NCBI GenBank assembly: GCA_020249435.1
Contig: JADCFQ010000012.1
Coordinates: 124,001 to 188,000, forward strand
Source: Roseomonas sp.
GTDB taxonomy: Bacteria; Pseudomonadota; Alphaproteobacteria; Acetobacterales; Acetobacteraceae
Length of the DNA: 64,000 nt
Reading direction: 5' to 3'
Position 1 is the stretch's first letter, and each line of letters begins with the position of its first letter. Below, piece after piece: positions 42,593-51,297 of the stretch. Under the pieces are notes generated by a model. That model was not told the DNA's origin. It did not search any database and was given only the letters and a program-made list of their open reading frames with translations. Made by a program: the position numbers and the translations under genes.

Positions 42593-43237
42593 CTATTTGC
42601 CGTCGAGCGCTGCCATCACGCCTGCCATCGCGGCTTGAAACATCTCCGGCGTCAGGCGCCGCGTTGAGGTGTTGTAGCGGCTGACATGATAGGAATCCGC
42701 CAGGATCAGCCCATCGGGCAGGCGATGCCGCGCACCATGGGCGAAGGCAAAGCGCGAAGCCGGGATGCCCTTGGCACGGAGCAGCGCGTTATGCGCCACC
42801 ACACCAAGCGCCAATACCACACGCAAGCGCGGCATGCCGGCCAATTCGGCCTGCAGGAAGCCATTGCAGGCGCGGATTTCGACCGGCAGCGGCAGGTTCT
42901 CCGGCGGCACACAACGCACTGCATTGGCAATGCGGCAGCCGGTGAGTTCCATGCCGTCCTTGGGGTCTTCGCCATAGGCACCGCGCGCCAGGCCGTATTC
43001 CAGCAGGGTCGCATAAAGCAGCTTTCCGGCGTAATCGCCGGTGAAGGGCCGCCCGGTGCGATTGGCGCCACGCACGCCGGGCGCCAGGCCCAGTACCAGC
43101 AAGGGCGACTCGCGAGGCCCCCAGGAAGGCACGGGGGCGTTATGCCAGCCGGGTTCCTTGGCGCGATTGGCGGCGCGGTATTCGGCAAGCCTTGGGCAGA
43201 GCGCGCAATCGCGCCCTGGTGCCAAACTACCGCTCAT
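42593..43237 (-). CDS. Family 5 uracil-DNA glycosylase (UDGb type)
   Basis: The 214-residue enzyme starts with an iron-sulfur motif (DCALCPRLAEYR, residues 10-21) and has GLAPGVRGANRTGRPFTGD (motif A, about 49-67) and SYHVSRYNTSTRRLT (motif B). Lack of the catalytic Asp or Asn in motif A together with GANRTGRPF is typical of family 5 (UDGb). It removes uracil and possibly hypoxanthine from DNA. It overlaps the NYN gene upstream by 4 nt, so the pair is translated together. Confidence 0.88.
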   Translation of the reverse strand: MSGSLAPGRDCALCPRLAEYRAANRAKEPGWHNAPVPSWGPRESPLLVLGLAPGVRGANRTGRPFTGDYAGKLLYATLLEYGLARGAYGEDPKDGMELTGCRIANAVRCVPPENLPLPVEIRACNGFLQAELAGMPRLRVVLALGVVAHNALLRAKGIPASRFAFAHGARHRLPDGLILADSYHVSRYNTSTRRLTPEMFQAAMAGVMAALDGK

Positions 43238-43896
43238 TCAGGCTCGATATCCGGCGCCTCACCATAGGGGTCGGCGGGGGTGGCGCGGCTTGGGCGGGCC
43301 GGGGCGGCAGCAGGTGGCGCCGCGGGGCGGGGGGCGCGGGCTTCCGGCGGCGGACGGCGGGCGATCTCAGGCCCGATATCGGCCAGTTCCAGAAAGCCAT
43401 CGGCCTGGCGGCGCAATTCATCGGCGATCATGGGTGGTTGGCTTTCCATGGTGGATACCACCGTCACCTTCACGCCCTGGCGCTGCACAGCTTCCACCAC
43501 GCGGCGGAAATCGCCATCGCCGGAAACCAGCACCGCGTGATCCAGATGCGGGGCCAATTCCATCATGTCCACGGCCAATTCGATATCCATATTGCCCTTG
43601 ATCCGGCGCCGCCCGGTCGGGTCTGCCTGTTCCTTGGCGGGCTTGGTCACCACGCGCCAGCCATTATAGGCCAGCCAATCGGTCAGTGGGCGCAGCGGCG
43701 AGTAATCCTCGGTCTCGATCAGGGCAGTATAGTAGCAGGCGCGCACCAAATAGGTGGAGCCGCCGAAAAACCGCAGCATGGCGGCGAAATCAACCTCGAA
43801 CCCCAGGGCCCTTGTGGCGTAGTAGAGATTGGCGCCATCAACGAAAAGGCCAACGCGTTCCAGGCCAGCCTGGCGCCGAGCAATATGAGCAGACAT
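43234..43896 (-). CDS. NYN domain protein (LabA/DUF88 family, PIN-like nuclease fold)
   Basis: The 220-residue protein has a NYN domain in its first two thirds with the acidic metal-site residues: GLFVDGANLYYATRALG, GNMDIELAVDMM and VLVSGDGDFRRVV. The last 60 residues are proline- and alanine-rich and probably disordered. NYN proteins of this group are putative RNases. I chose the ATG at 43896 because a promoter lies just upstream and GAGG is 9 nt before it. A longer frame to 43941 would begin inside the promoter spacer. It forms an operon with the uracil-DNA glycosylase gene. Confidence 0.87.
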   Translation of the reverse strand: MSAHIARRQAGLERVGLFVDGANLYYATRALGFEVDFAAMLRFFGGSTYLVRACYYTALIETEDYSPLRPLTDWLAYNGWRVVTKPAKEQADPTGRRRIKGNMDIELAVDMMELAPHLDHAVLVSGDGDFRRVVEAVQRQGVKVTVVSTMESQPPMIADELRRQADGFLELADIGPEIARRPPPEARAPRPAAPPAAAPARPSRATPADPYGEAPDIEPE

Positions 43897-43926
43897 CAAA
43901 TGATCCTCAATGGTTTGAGACGAATG

Positions 43927-43955
43927 ATTAAATTCGGACATTTTTATTACACCAA
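43927..43955 (-). promoter_or_regulatory. Promoter of the NYN-glycosylase operon
   Basis: On the minus strand TTGGTG (43955-43950) and TTTAAT (43932-43927) are 17 nt apart. The predicted start of transcription, near 43920, is 24 nt before the ATG at 43896. Confidence 0.5.
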
Positions 43956-43970
43956 ACAGGCCGGCTTGTC

Positions 43971-44471
43971 ATGGCCCGTGCGCTGATCGGTATCGGCGCC
44001 AATCTGCCGGCAGGTGATGGCGCGCCGCCGCTTGCCAGTTGCAAGGCGGCGCTGGCGGCACTCGCTGCCCTGCCGGGGCTGCGCCTGGTGGCGGCTTCCC
44101 GCTGGTGGGAAAGCGCGCCAATCCCGCCCAACCCAGCTTCCCCACGCTATATCAATGGGGTCGCGCTGCTGGAGGGTGCGGCGGAACCGGCAGAACTGCT
44201 GGCCGCGCTGCAAGCCATTGAAAACGCTGCCGGGCGCACCCGGCCCTATCCCAATGCGCCGCGCGTCCTGGACCTTGATATCATTGATCTGGATGGGCTG
44301 CTGCGCGATGCGCCGGACCCGGTGCTGCCCCATCCGCGCGCCCATTTGCGCGGCTTTGTTTTGCATCCGCTGGCCGAGGTGGCACCGGATTGGGTGCATC
44401 CGCGCCTGAAGCAGCCCGTCGCCGCGCTGATCGCGGCGCTGCCCGCGCAGGATGTCAGGCCCCTGACCTGA
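43971..44471 (+). CDS. folK: 2-amino-4-hydroxy-6-hydroxymethyldihydropteridine pyrophosphokinase
   Basis: The 166-residue enzyme transfers pyrophosphate from ATP to the pterin alcohol in folate synthesis. It shows the HPPK pattern: IGIGANLP at the start, the strand with SRWWESAPIPPNPASPRYING (about residues 42-61), and the signature RTRPYPNAPRVLDLDIID with the two Mg-binding aspartates, then LPHPRAHLRGFVLHPL. It is divergent from the NYN gene and upstream of rpoZ. Confidence 0.95.
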   Translation: MARALIGIGANLPAGDGAPPLASCKAALAALAALPGLRLVAASRWWESAPIPPNPASPRYINGVALLEGAAEPAELLAALQAIENAAGRTRPYPNAPRVLDLDIIDLDGLLRDAPDPVLPHPRAHLRGFVLHPLAEVAPDWVHPRLKQPVAALIAALPAQDVRPLT

Positions 44472-44497
44472 CCTGACGCGCGAGGCGCTTGAAATCC

Positions 44498-44526
44498 TTG
44501 CAAAGCGGCGCCGAGGCGACTATTTG
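44498..44526 (+). promoter_or_regulatory. Candidate rpoZ promoter
   Basis: TTGCAA (44498-44503) and TATTTG (44521-44526) are separated by 17 nt, and rpoZ begins 67 nt downstream. It would drive the long rpoZ-to-recO run. Confidence 0.4.
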
Positions 44527-44593
44527 CAATCCATAACCGGTTCAGCCGGGCGCCCGGCCCCCGCCGCGCGCCCCTTTTGTCTTTGGAGCCCTC

Positions 44594-44986
44594 ATGGCGC
44601 GCGTTACCGTTGAAGATTGCATCGAAAAGATCCCGAACCGCTTTGAACTCGTGCTGATGGCCGCGCAGCGTGCGCGCAATATCAGCCGCGGTGAGCAGAT
44701 CACGATTGATCGCGACAATGACAAGAACCCGGTCGTGGCGCTGCGCGAAATCGCCGAGGAAAAGGCTGATCTTCCGGCGCTTGAAGCTGATCTGATCAAA
44801 TCCTTGCAGCGCGCGCCGGAGCCGGAGCCCGCCGAGGAAGAAGTGATTGACCTGATCGCGACCGATGAAAACATCTTCGGCATCATGGATGTGCAGGAAG
44901 AAGCCCTGCCCGAGGCCGGCGCCGAAGACATGGCGCCCGATGATCTGGAAGCCGCCATCGCCGCTGAGCTTGGCGGCAAACGATAG
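44594..44986 (+). CDS. rpoZ: RNA polymerase omega subunit
   Basis: The 130-residue protein starts with the omega core [20 protein letters not shown], with [11 protein letters not shown] and [11 protein letters not shown] in the next 40 residues. Omega helps fold and hold the beta' subunit and forms part of a ppGpp site. The C-terminal half is a long acidic extension (rich in Glu and Asp), common in alphaproteobacteria. The rsh gene begins 2 nt after its stop, linking the ppGpp target subunit and the ppGpp enzyme in one transcript. Confidence 0.95.
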   Translation: MARVTVEDCIEKIPNRFELVLMAAQRARNISRGEQITIDRDNDKNPVVALREIAEEKADLPALEADLIKSLQRAPEPEPAEEEVIDLIATDENIFGIMDVQEEALPEAGAEDMAPDDLEAAIAAELGGKR

Positions 44987-44988
44987 GA

Positions 44989-47274
44989 ATGCCGATGGGG
45001 CGAAGCTTTACCTTCTGCTTCCCCCCGGAATTTCCCCGCGCGCCTGAAGGTCTGGCCGCGGGGCGTGCCCTTTCGCCCGGCGCTGAACTTGCTTCCCACG
45101 TCATTGCCTATGATCCGCGCGCCGATGCCGCGCTGATTACCGCCGCCTATGATGTTGCGGCAGACGCCCATGCGCCGCAAAAGCGCGATGATGGCCAGCC
45201 CTATATTGTTCATCCCTTGGCTGTTGCGGAAATCCTGGCCGGTTATCGGCTTGATCCCGGTTCCATCATCACCGCACTATTGCATGACACGGTTGAGGAT
45301 ACGCCGCTCAAGCTTGGCGATATTGAAGGGCGCTTCGGCAAGGAAGTGGCGCGGCTGGTGGATGGTGTCACCAAGCTGACGCGGCTTGAACTGCAATCCG
45401 AACGCACCAAACAGGCCGAGAATTTCCGCAAGCTTGTGCTCGCGATGAGCGAGGATATTCGCGTGCTGCTCATCAAGCTCGCGGATCGGCTGCATAATAT
45501 GCGCACCATTTCGGGGATGCCGCAGCCGGAACGCCGCCGCAAACAGGCGCGCGAGACTTTGGAAATCTACGCGCCGCTCGCTGAACGCATCGGCATGGAT
45601 GCCCTGAAGACCGAGCTGGAGACCCTTTCCTTTCGCGAAATGAATGCGGAAGCCTGGCAGACCATTGCCGCGCGGCTGACCTATCTGCGCGGCCAGGGTG
45701 CCGATTTGATTGCAGAGATTGAGGCGGATTTGCGTCGCGTGCTGGCCGATGCCGGTGTCACGGTGGTGGATATTCAGGGGCGGGAGAAATCGCCCTATTC
45801 CATCTGGCTCAAGATGCAGAAGAAGAATGTCGCGTTTGAGCAATTATCCGACATCATGGCCTTTCGCATCATCGTACCGGAAAAGGGTGATTGCTACGCT
45901 GCCCTTGGCGCCATTCATTCCGCGTATCGCGTGGTGCCGGGGCGCTTCAAGGATTGGATTTCAACGCCCAAGACCAATGGCTATCAAAGCCTGCATACGG
46001 GTGTGACCGTGCCGGAACGGCGCAATGCCAAGATCGAAGTGCAAATCCGCACCAAGGAAATGCATGACATTGCGGAAAACGGCGTCGCCGCGCATTGGAG
46101 CTATAAGCAAGGCCCCGGATCATCACGAGATCAGAAGCGCTACCCTTGGGTGCGTGATCTTTTGGAAATTCTGGAAAACGCCGCTGAGCCGCAGGAATTT
46201 TTGGAACACACCAAGCTTGAACTGCATCGCGACCGGGTATTCTGTTTCACGCCCAAGGGCGATCTGATCGAATTGCCGCGCGGTGCCACGCCGGTTGACT
46301 TTGCCTATGAGGTGCATAGCCAGGTCGGCGATACCACTGTTGGCGCCAAGGTGAATGGCAAGATCGTGCCGCTCCGCCATGTGCTCGAAAATGGCGATCA
46401 GGTTGAAATCATCACCGCGCGCGGCGGTACGCCCAATCCGGGGTGGGAGCGGTTTGTTGTCACCGGCAAGGCGCGGGCGCGCATCCGGCGCGTCAATCAC
46501 GCGCGGCAGCGTTCCGAACAGCGCGAAGAAGGCCGCAGCGCCATTGCCAAGGCGTTCCGGGCGGCTGGCCTCGATTTTTCGGAAAAGCTTGCGGAACCCG
46601 CCTTGAAGCCGCTGAAGCAGGCGGATTTTGAGGCGATGTGCATTGCAGTCGCCAGCGGCAATCTTTCGCCGCGCGATGTGCTGCATGCCGCCGTGCCGGA
46701 ATTGCGCGCCGCGCCCCGTGGGGCGGACCCGCTGCCACTCGCAAGGCCCAGGGGCCGGCTTGGCGCGGGGCCCACCCTGATGCCGGGCAAGGCAGAACGC
46801 CAATCAGCGGCCAAGCGGGATGCGGCGCTTGGGGTGCGGGGCCTGGTCACGGGCATGGCGGTGAGTTTTGCGGGCTGCTGCCACCCCCTGCCCGGGGATC
46901 GGATTCTGGGCATTGTCACCACCGGGCGCGGTGTCACGATCCACCGACAGGATTGTAATGGCTTGCAGGCTTTTGCCGCAACGCCCGAGCGCTTCATTGA
47001 TGTGGATTGGGATTATGATGGCGCGACCAAGGGCACGCATGTCGCGCGGGTGGAGCTGGTCGCGGAAAACCGCCCGGATGCGCTGGCGGGCGTCACCACG
47101 GCCATCGCGCGGCAGGAAGGGGTGGTGAATAGCCTTCGTATCACCAACCGGGCCGAGGATTGGTGCGAAGTGCTGGTGGATGTGGAAGTGCGCGATATTT
47201 CCCACCTGACGGCGGTGCTGGCGGCGCTGCGGGCCTGCCCGGGCATCACCCAGGTGGAACGCGGCAAGGGATAG
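44989..47274 (+). CDS. Bifunctional (p)ppGpp synthetase/hydrolase (Rsh)
   Basis: The 761-residue enzyme makes and breaks the stringent-response alarmone. It has the HD hydrolase domain with LLHDTVEDT (His99-Asp100), the synthetase domain with [17 protein letters not shown] and [19 protein letters not shown], a TGS domain starting [20 protein letters not shown], a conserved-cysteine zinc finger ([15 protein letters not shown]), and a C-terminal ACT domain. The hydrolase residues look intact, so it is the bifunctional SpoT/Rel type. It starts 2 nt after rpoZ and ends 8 nt before acpS. Confidence 0.96.
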   Translation: MPMGRSFTFCFPPEFPRAPEGLAAGRALSPGAELASHVIAYDPRADAALITAAYDVAADAHAPQKRDDGQPYIVHPLAVAEILAGYRLDPGSIITALLHDTVEDTPLKLGDIEGRFGKEVARLVDGVTKLTRLELQSERTKQAENFRKLVLAMSEDIRVLLIKLADRLHNMRTISGMPQPERRRKQARETLEIYAPLAERIGMDALKTELETLSFREMNAEAWQTIAARLTYLRGQGADLIAEIEADLRRVLADAGVTVVDIQGREKSPYSIWLKMQKKNVAFEQLSDIMAFRIIVPEKGDCYAALGAIHSAYRVVPGRFKDWISTPKTNGYQSLHTGVTVPERRNAKIEVQIRTKEMHDIAENGVAAHWSYKQGPGSSRDQKRYPWVRDLLEILENAAEPQEFLEHTKLELHRDRVFCFTPKGDLIELPRGATPVDFAYEVHSQVGDTTVGAKVNGKIVPLRHVLENGDQVEIITARGGTPNPGWERFVVTGKARARIRRVNHARQRSEQREEGRSAIAKAFRAAGLDFSEKLAEPALKPLKQADFEAMCIAVASGNLSPRDVLHAAVPELRAAPRGADPLPLARPRGRLGAGPTLMPGKAERQSAAKRDAALGVRGLVTGMAVSFAGCCHPLPGDRILGIVTTGRGVTIHRQDCNGLQAFAATPERFIDVDWDYDGATKGTHVARVELVAENRPDALAGVTTAIARQEGVVNSLRITNRAEDWCEVLVDVEVRDISHLTAVLAALRACPGITQVERGKG

Positions 47275-47282
47275 GGCAGCGC

Positions 47283-47690
47283 ATGATCATCGGTATCGGG
47301 TCGGATATCCTGGATATCCGGCGCATTGAGCGCACCATTGAACGCCATGGAGAGCGTTTTCTGGAGCGCATTTTCACCCAGGCAGAGCGCGCCAAGGCGG
47401 AAAAGCGCACCGAACGCATCCGCGCCGCGACCTATGCCAAGCGCTTTGCCGCGAAGGAAGCCGCTTCCAAGGCGCTGGGAACTGGCTTTCGCGCCGGGGT
47501 GTTTTGGCGCGATCTGGGGGTGGTGAATTTGCCATCCGGCCAGCCGACCTTGCGCCTGACCGGGGGCGCGGCGGAGCGCCTGAAGGCCATTACGCCGGCG
47601 GGGCATGGCGCGGTGATTGCGCTGACGATGACCGATGAATTTCCCTATGCCCAGGCGATGGTGGTGATTACCGCCGTGCCGCTTCCTTGA
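47283..47690 (+). CDS. acpS: Holo-[acyl-carrier-protein] synthase
   Basis: The 135-residue enzyme moves phosphopantetheine from CoA to acyl carrier protein. It has the opening [15 protein letters not shown] with the metal-binding Asp, and the motif [15 protein letters not shown]. The ATG at 47283 opens at MIIGIGSD; the upstream extension in the same frame overlaps rsh. It belongs to the rpoZ-recO run. pdxJ, which often precedes acpS in proteobacteria, is absent here. Confidence 0.96.
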   Translation: MIIGIGSDILDIRRIERTIERHGERFLERIFTQAERAKAEKRTERIRAATYAKRFAAKEAASKALGTGFRAGVFWRDLGVVNLPSGQPTLRLTGGAAERLKAITPAGHGAVIALTMTDEFPYAQAMVVITAVPLP

Positions 47691-47780
47691 CAGGGCGCGC
47701 CGCGCCGCTATGCCCTGCCCTGACCCGACAGTTTCGTTGGGCTTCGCATGCGCCGTTTGGGCGATATCCTTGGAAGTGAC

Positions 47781-48533
47781 ATGGCCTCGAAGAAATCCGG
47801 CGGTTGGCTGGAAAGCGTAAAAACCATTGTCTATGCCGCCGCGATTGCGATTGGCATTCGCACCATTGCGTTTGAGCCCTTCAATATTCCTTCCGGGTCC
47901 ATGATCCCCTCGCTGCAAGTGGGGGATTATCTTTTCGTCTCCAAATACTCCTATGGCTATTCGCGCCATTCCATGCCCTTCAGCCCGCCGCTGTTTGAGG
48001 GGCGGATTTTCGGGTCCATGCCGAAGCGCGGCGATGTCGCTGTGTTCAAGCTGCCGCGCGATGGCAGCACGGATTACATCAAGCGCATCATTGGCCTGCC
48101 GGGGGATCGCGTGCAGATGCGCAGCGGCATCCTTTATTTGAACGGCGCACCGGTGCGGCGCGAATTGCTTGGCCCCTATACGGTCGAAGGCGATGGGCCG
48201 CGCATTACGGTGCGGCGCTTCCGCGAATTCCTGCCCGCGATTGATGGCGCGCCAGGGGTGGCGCATGATATTCTGGAAGCGTCCGATGATGCGCCCTTGG
48301 ACAATACGCCGGAATTTCGCGTGCCGCCCGGGCATGTTTTTGCCATGGGCGATAATCGCGACAATAGCCTCGATAGCCGCGCGATGAATGCGGTGGGCTT
48401 CATTCCGATTGAAAACCTGGTTGGTCGCGCCGAGGTCATTTTCTTTTCCGTGGATGGGTCCGCCGCCTGGTGGCAGGTATGGAATTGGCCCTTTGCCATT
48501 CGCTGGTCTCGGCTATTCAGTACGGTCAAGTGA
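47781..48533 (+). CDS. lepB: Signal peptidase I
   Basis: The 250-residue membrane protease removes signal peptides from exported proteins. One N-terminal membrane helix (about residues 13-31) is followed by the catalytic serine S40 in PSGSMIPSL, the lysine base K101 in DYIKRIIGLPGD, and the late box GDNRDNSLDSR. The ATG at 47781 follows TTGGAAGTGAC; an upstream in-frame ATG at 47748 is possible. The active site faces the periplasm. rnc follows after 16 nt. Confidence 0.95.
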   Translation: MASKKSGGWLESVKTIVYAAAIAIGIRTIAFEPFNIPSGSMIPSLQVGDYLFVSKYSYGYSRHSMPFSPPLFEGRIFGSMPKRGDVAVFKLPRDGSTDYIKRIIGLPGDRVQMRSGILYLNGAPVRRELLGPYTVEGDGPRITVRRFREFLPAIDGAPGVAHDILEASDDAPLDNTPEFRVPPGHVFAMGDNRDNSLDSRAMNAVGFIPIENLVGRAEVIFFSVDGSAAWWQVWNWPFAIRWSRLFSTVK

Positions 48534-48549
48534 TGCGCTGTTGCGTCCA

Positions 48550-49221
48550 ATGAATGGCGAATTGGAAGCACGGTTGGGCCATCATTTCGCCCGACCGGAA
48601 TTGCTGACCCGCGCATTGACCCATAGCACCGATGCGGAAAGCCGCGGTGAAGGCTTGCTTTCCAATGAGCGCCTGGAATTTGTCGGCGACCGTGTGCTGG
48701 GGCTCTGCATTGCCGAATGGCTGGCCGAGCGTTTCCCCGATGAACGTGAAGGCGATTTGGCGAAGCGGCTTTCCATGCTGGTTTCCGCCGATACGCTCTG
48801 CAAAATTGCCGAGGAACTGGGGTTGGGTGCTGATTTGCGCATGCCCGCGCGGTATCGCGCAACAGGGCTGATGGGGCCGCGCAATCTGCTTTCTGATGCG
48901 TTTGAAGCGGTGCTGGGCGCGATTTATCTGGATGGCGGGATGGCGCCGGCGCGCGCGCTGGTGCGGCGCTGTTTTGCCGCGCTGATCGAAGCGGATGTGC
49001 GCCCGCCGAGCTCGGCCAAAAACCGCTTGCAGGAATGGACTTTGGGGCGCGGCCTTGGTTTGCCGGTCTATGGGTTGGTGCAATCAAGCGGCCCCGCCCA
49101 TGCGCCGCGCTTTGTCATCAGCGTGCTGGCGGCAGGGCGGGAAGCAACCGGTGAGGGCGACAGCAAACGCGCCGCCGAACAGGCAGCGGCGGAAGCCTGG
49201 TTGAAGGGTTTGGGAACATGA
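48550..49221 (+). CDS. rnc: Ribonuclease III
   Basis: The 223-residue enzyme cleaves double-stranded RNA in rRNA maturation and sRNA control. It has the signature NERLEFVGDRVLGL (about residues 40-53), the second acidic site in LLSDAFEAVLGAIYLDGG, and a C-terminal double-stranded-RNA-binding domain beginning NRLQEWTLGRGL. The ATG at 48550 fits the usual start; the frame upstream overlaps lepB. The stop overlaps era by 4 nt, the classic lepB-rnc-era order. Confidence 0.96.
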   Translation: MNGELEARLGHHFARPELLTRALTHSTDAESRGEGLLSNERLEFVGDRVLGLCIAEWLAERFPDEREGDLAKRLSMLVSADTLCKIAEELGLGADLRMPARYRATGLMGPRNLLSDAFEAVLGAIYLDGGMAPARALVRRCFAALIEADVRPPSSAKNRLQEWTLGRGLGLPVYGLVQSSGPAHAPRFVISVLAAGREATGEGDSKRAAEQAAAEAWLKGLGT

Positions 49222-50111
49222 CAACGCGTTGCGGGTTGATCGCCATTCTGGGCGCGCCCAATGCCGGCAAATCCACGCTGGTGAATAGGCTTGCCGGCAG
49301 CAAGGTGACGATTGTCTCACCCAAGCCGCAGACAACGCGGTTTCGCGTGCGCGCTGTGGTGATGCGCGGTGAAAGCCAATTGGTGTTGGTGGATACGCCT
49401 GGCATTTTCACGCCGCGCCGGCGGCTCGACCGCGCCATGGTCGCGGCCGCCTGGGGTGGCGCGCAGGATGCTGATATTTCGCTGCTGATTGTGGATGCGC
49501 GCGCTGGGCTGACCGAGCCATTGCGCGGCATTATCGAAAGGCTCGGCAAGACGCGCCGGCCCATTTGGCTGGTGCTGAACAAGACCGATCTGATCCCGCG
49601 CGAACAATTGCTGCCGCTGACCGCGGAATTGCATAAGCTGTTGCCCTTCGCCGAGACCTTCATGATCTCCGCCGAAAAGGGCGAAGGGCTGGATCGGCTG
49701 CTGGATCGCCTGGCGGAGGCGGTGCCGCCTGGCCCCTATCTTTTCCCGGAAGATGATCTGACCGATTTGCCGAACCGCATGCTGGCCGCCGAGATTGTGC
49801 GGGAACAAATCCTGCGTCAGACGCATCAGGAAGTGCCGCATCATGCCTCGGTTGAAACCGAAGCCTGGACGGAAAAACCCGATGGGTCGGTCAGGATTGA
49901 TTGCACCATCTACATCGCCCGTGCCTCGCAAAAGGCGATCCTGATTGGCGATAAGGGGAGCCGTATTCGCGAGATTGGCCGGCTCGCGCGGCTGGAACTG
50001 ACCAGGCTTTTGGAACGCCCGGTGCATCTTTTCCTGAATGTGAAGGAAAAGCCCGATTGGGATGAAACCGCCGCGCGCATCCGCGCCATTGGGCTTGAGG
50101 ATGCCGGCTGA
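49218..50111 (+). CDS. era: GTPase Era
   Basis: The 297-residue GTPase binds 16S rRNA and helps mature the small ribosomal subunit. It has the G1 loop GAPNAGKST (residues 11-19), G3 DTPGIF, G4 NKTD, and a C-terminal KH domain with LIGDKGSRIREIGRLARLEL. It starts inside the end of rnc (ATGA) and is followed by recO after 12 nt. Confidence 0.97.
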   Translation: MTTRCGLIAILGAPNAGKSTLVNRLAGSKVTIVSPKPQTTRFRVRAVVMRGESQLVLVDTPGIFTPRRRLDRAMVAAAWGGAQDADISLLIVDARAGLTEPLRGIIERLGKTRRPIWLVLNKTDLIPREQLLPLTAELHKLLPFAETFMISAEKGEGLDRLLDRLAEAVPPGPYLFPEDDLTDLPNRMLAAEIVREQILRQTHQEVPHHASVETEAWTEKPDGSVRIDCTIYIARASQKAILIGDKGSRIREIGRLARLELTRLLERPVHLFLNVKEKPDWDETAARIRAIGLEDAG

Positions 50112-50123
50112 AAGTTACGCCCC

Positions 50124-50864
50124 ATGAGCGTTGAATGGCAGGCGCCGGCGGTGGTGCTTGATCTCCGCCCGCATGGTGAAGGCGGCGCGGTGGTGACGGT
50201 GCTCACCGAAGCCCATGGCCGCCATGCGGGGCTGGTGAAGGGCGGCGGTTCTCGTGCCCAGGCGGGGTTATGGCTACCGGGCAATTTGATTGAGGCGCGC
50301 TGGGTCGCCCGGCTTTCGGATCAATTGGGGAGTCTCAGCGGTGAATTGGTCCATCCGGCAGCCGCCCTTGCCATGGATGAACCGCTGGCCTTGGCGCTGC
50401 TATCTTCCGCCTGCGCCATTGCCGCCGATGCCCTGCCGGAACGGGAAGCCCATCCGCGCGCCTTTGCCGGGCTGGTTTCCCTGATCGGCCATTTGGCCGG
50501 CGGTGCTGAGGGTGTGGTCGCGGATTATGTGCGCTTTGAAGCGCTGATCCTGGCCGAACTTGGCTACGGGCTTGACCTGGTGACCTGCGCCGTGACTGGC
50601 GTGCATGAGGGGCTGACGCATGTCTCACCACGTTCGGGCCGCGCGGTCAGTGCCGGGGCGGCGGCGCCTTATCTTGATAAGCTGCTGCCCCTGCCCGCCT
50701 TTCTGCGTGATGCGGACAGCCTTGGGGAGCCTACATCCTGGGTGGCAGGGCTGAAACTGACCGGGCATTTCCTGGAACGCGATGCCTTTGGCGCGCGCCA
50801 CCGCCCGCTACCCGAAGCGCGCTTCAGATTGGCTGAGCGAATAGCGGGGCTGCTCGCCGATTGA
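50124..50864 (+). CDS. recO: DNA repair protein RecO
   Basis: The 246-residue protein has an OB-fold N-terminus (VEWQAPAVVLDLRPHGEGGA...) with the conserved GLVKGGGSR loop, and a helical C-terminal domain. RecO anneals single strands and loads RecA with RecR in gap repair. It closes the rpoZ-to-recO run. Its last 41 nt overlap a small opposite-strand gene. Confidence 0.93.
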   Translation: MSVEWQAPAVVLDLRPHGEGGAVVTVLTEAHGRHAGLVKGGGSRAQAGLWLPGNLIEARWVARLSDQLGSLSGELVHPAAALAMDEPLALALLSSACAIAADALPEREAHPRAFAGLVSLIGHLAGGAEGVVADYVRFEALILAELGYGLDLVTCAVTGVHEGLTHVSPRSGRAVSAGAAAPYLDKLLPLPAFLRDADSLGEPTSWVAGLKLTGHFLERDAFGARHRPLPEARFRLAERIAGLLAD

Positions 50865-51195
50865 CGCAGTAATGCATCACGCCGGTTTGTCCGCACATGG
50901 CGGCTTCACAGATTTCGTGAAACTCCTCCGGCAGGGCGTATAGTCTTTCAGGGTTCAGCGGCACGCCGCTTTGCGTCGCCACGTGATTCCAGCCGAGGTT
51001 GCGGAGTGTCATTGCTGCCCGTTGCGCCGCCGCTTCTGCGCCGTGGGCCAGGGTAAAGACCAGGAAGCAGCGGAACTCCCCCCGCGGGGCGAGGGTCGCG
51101 GGGCCGGCGATGCCCTCAGCCCAAGTGACCCAGACGGCGGGCGCGGGCGCGGGCACGTAGTTTTGCCGTGCGGGGGCGATGGCCAAATTCATCAT
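50824..51195 (-). CDS. Hypothetical protein, possibly leaderless
   Basis: This frame encodes 123 residues with no family I recognise. Third codon positions are GC-rich like the neighbours, which supports real coding. It has three cysteines near the end (ICEAAMCG, HYCVN) and no signal peptide or membrane helix. The start is ATG 51195 or 51192. No ribosome-binding site precedes either one; a TATTCT lies about 8 nt upstream, so the mRNA could begin at the start codon. It overlaps the recO 3' end by 41 nt. Confidence 0.5.
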   Translation of the reverse strand: MMNLAIAPARQNYVPAPAPAVWVTWAEGIAGPATLAPRGEFRCFLVFTLAHGAEAAAQRAAMTLRNLGWNHVATQSGVPLNPERLYALPEEFHEICEAAMCGQTGVMHYCVNRRAAPLFAQPI

Positions 51196-51297
51196 GAGGG
51201 AAAGAATACGGCAAGAATGCTTACTGAAGTCTTGAAGCCTTTGCAGCGCGATTGGCGCAGGGTTAGACGGGTGCCTGAATGAGGACGCGATTCGGCC

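Noticed and set aside
47013..48335. Minus-strand open frame of 440 codons
   Set aside because: Antisense to rsh, acpS and lepB.
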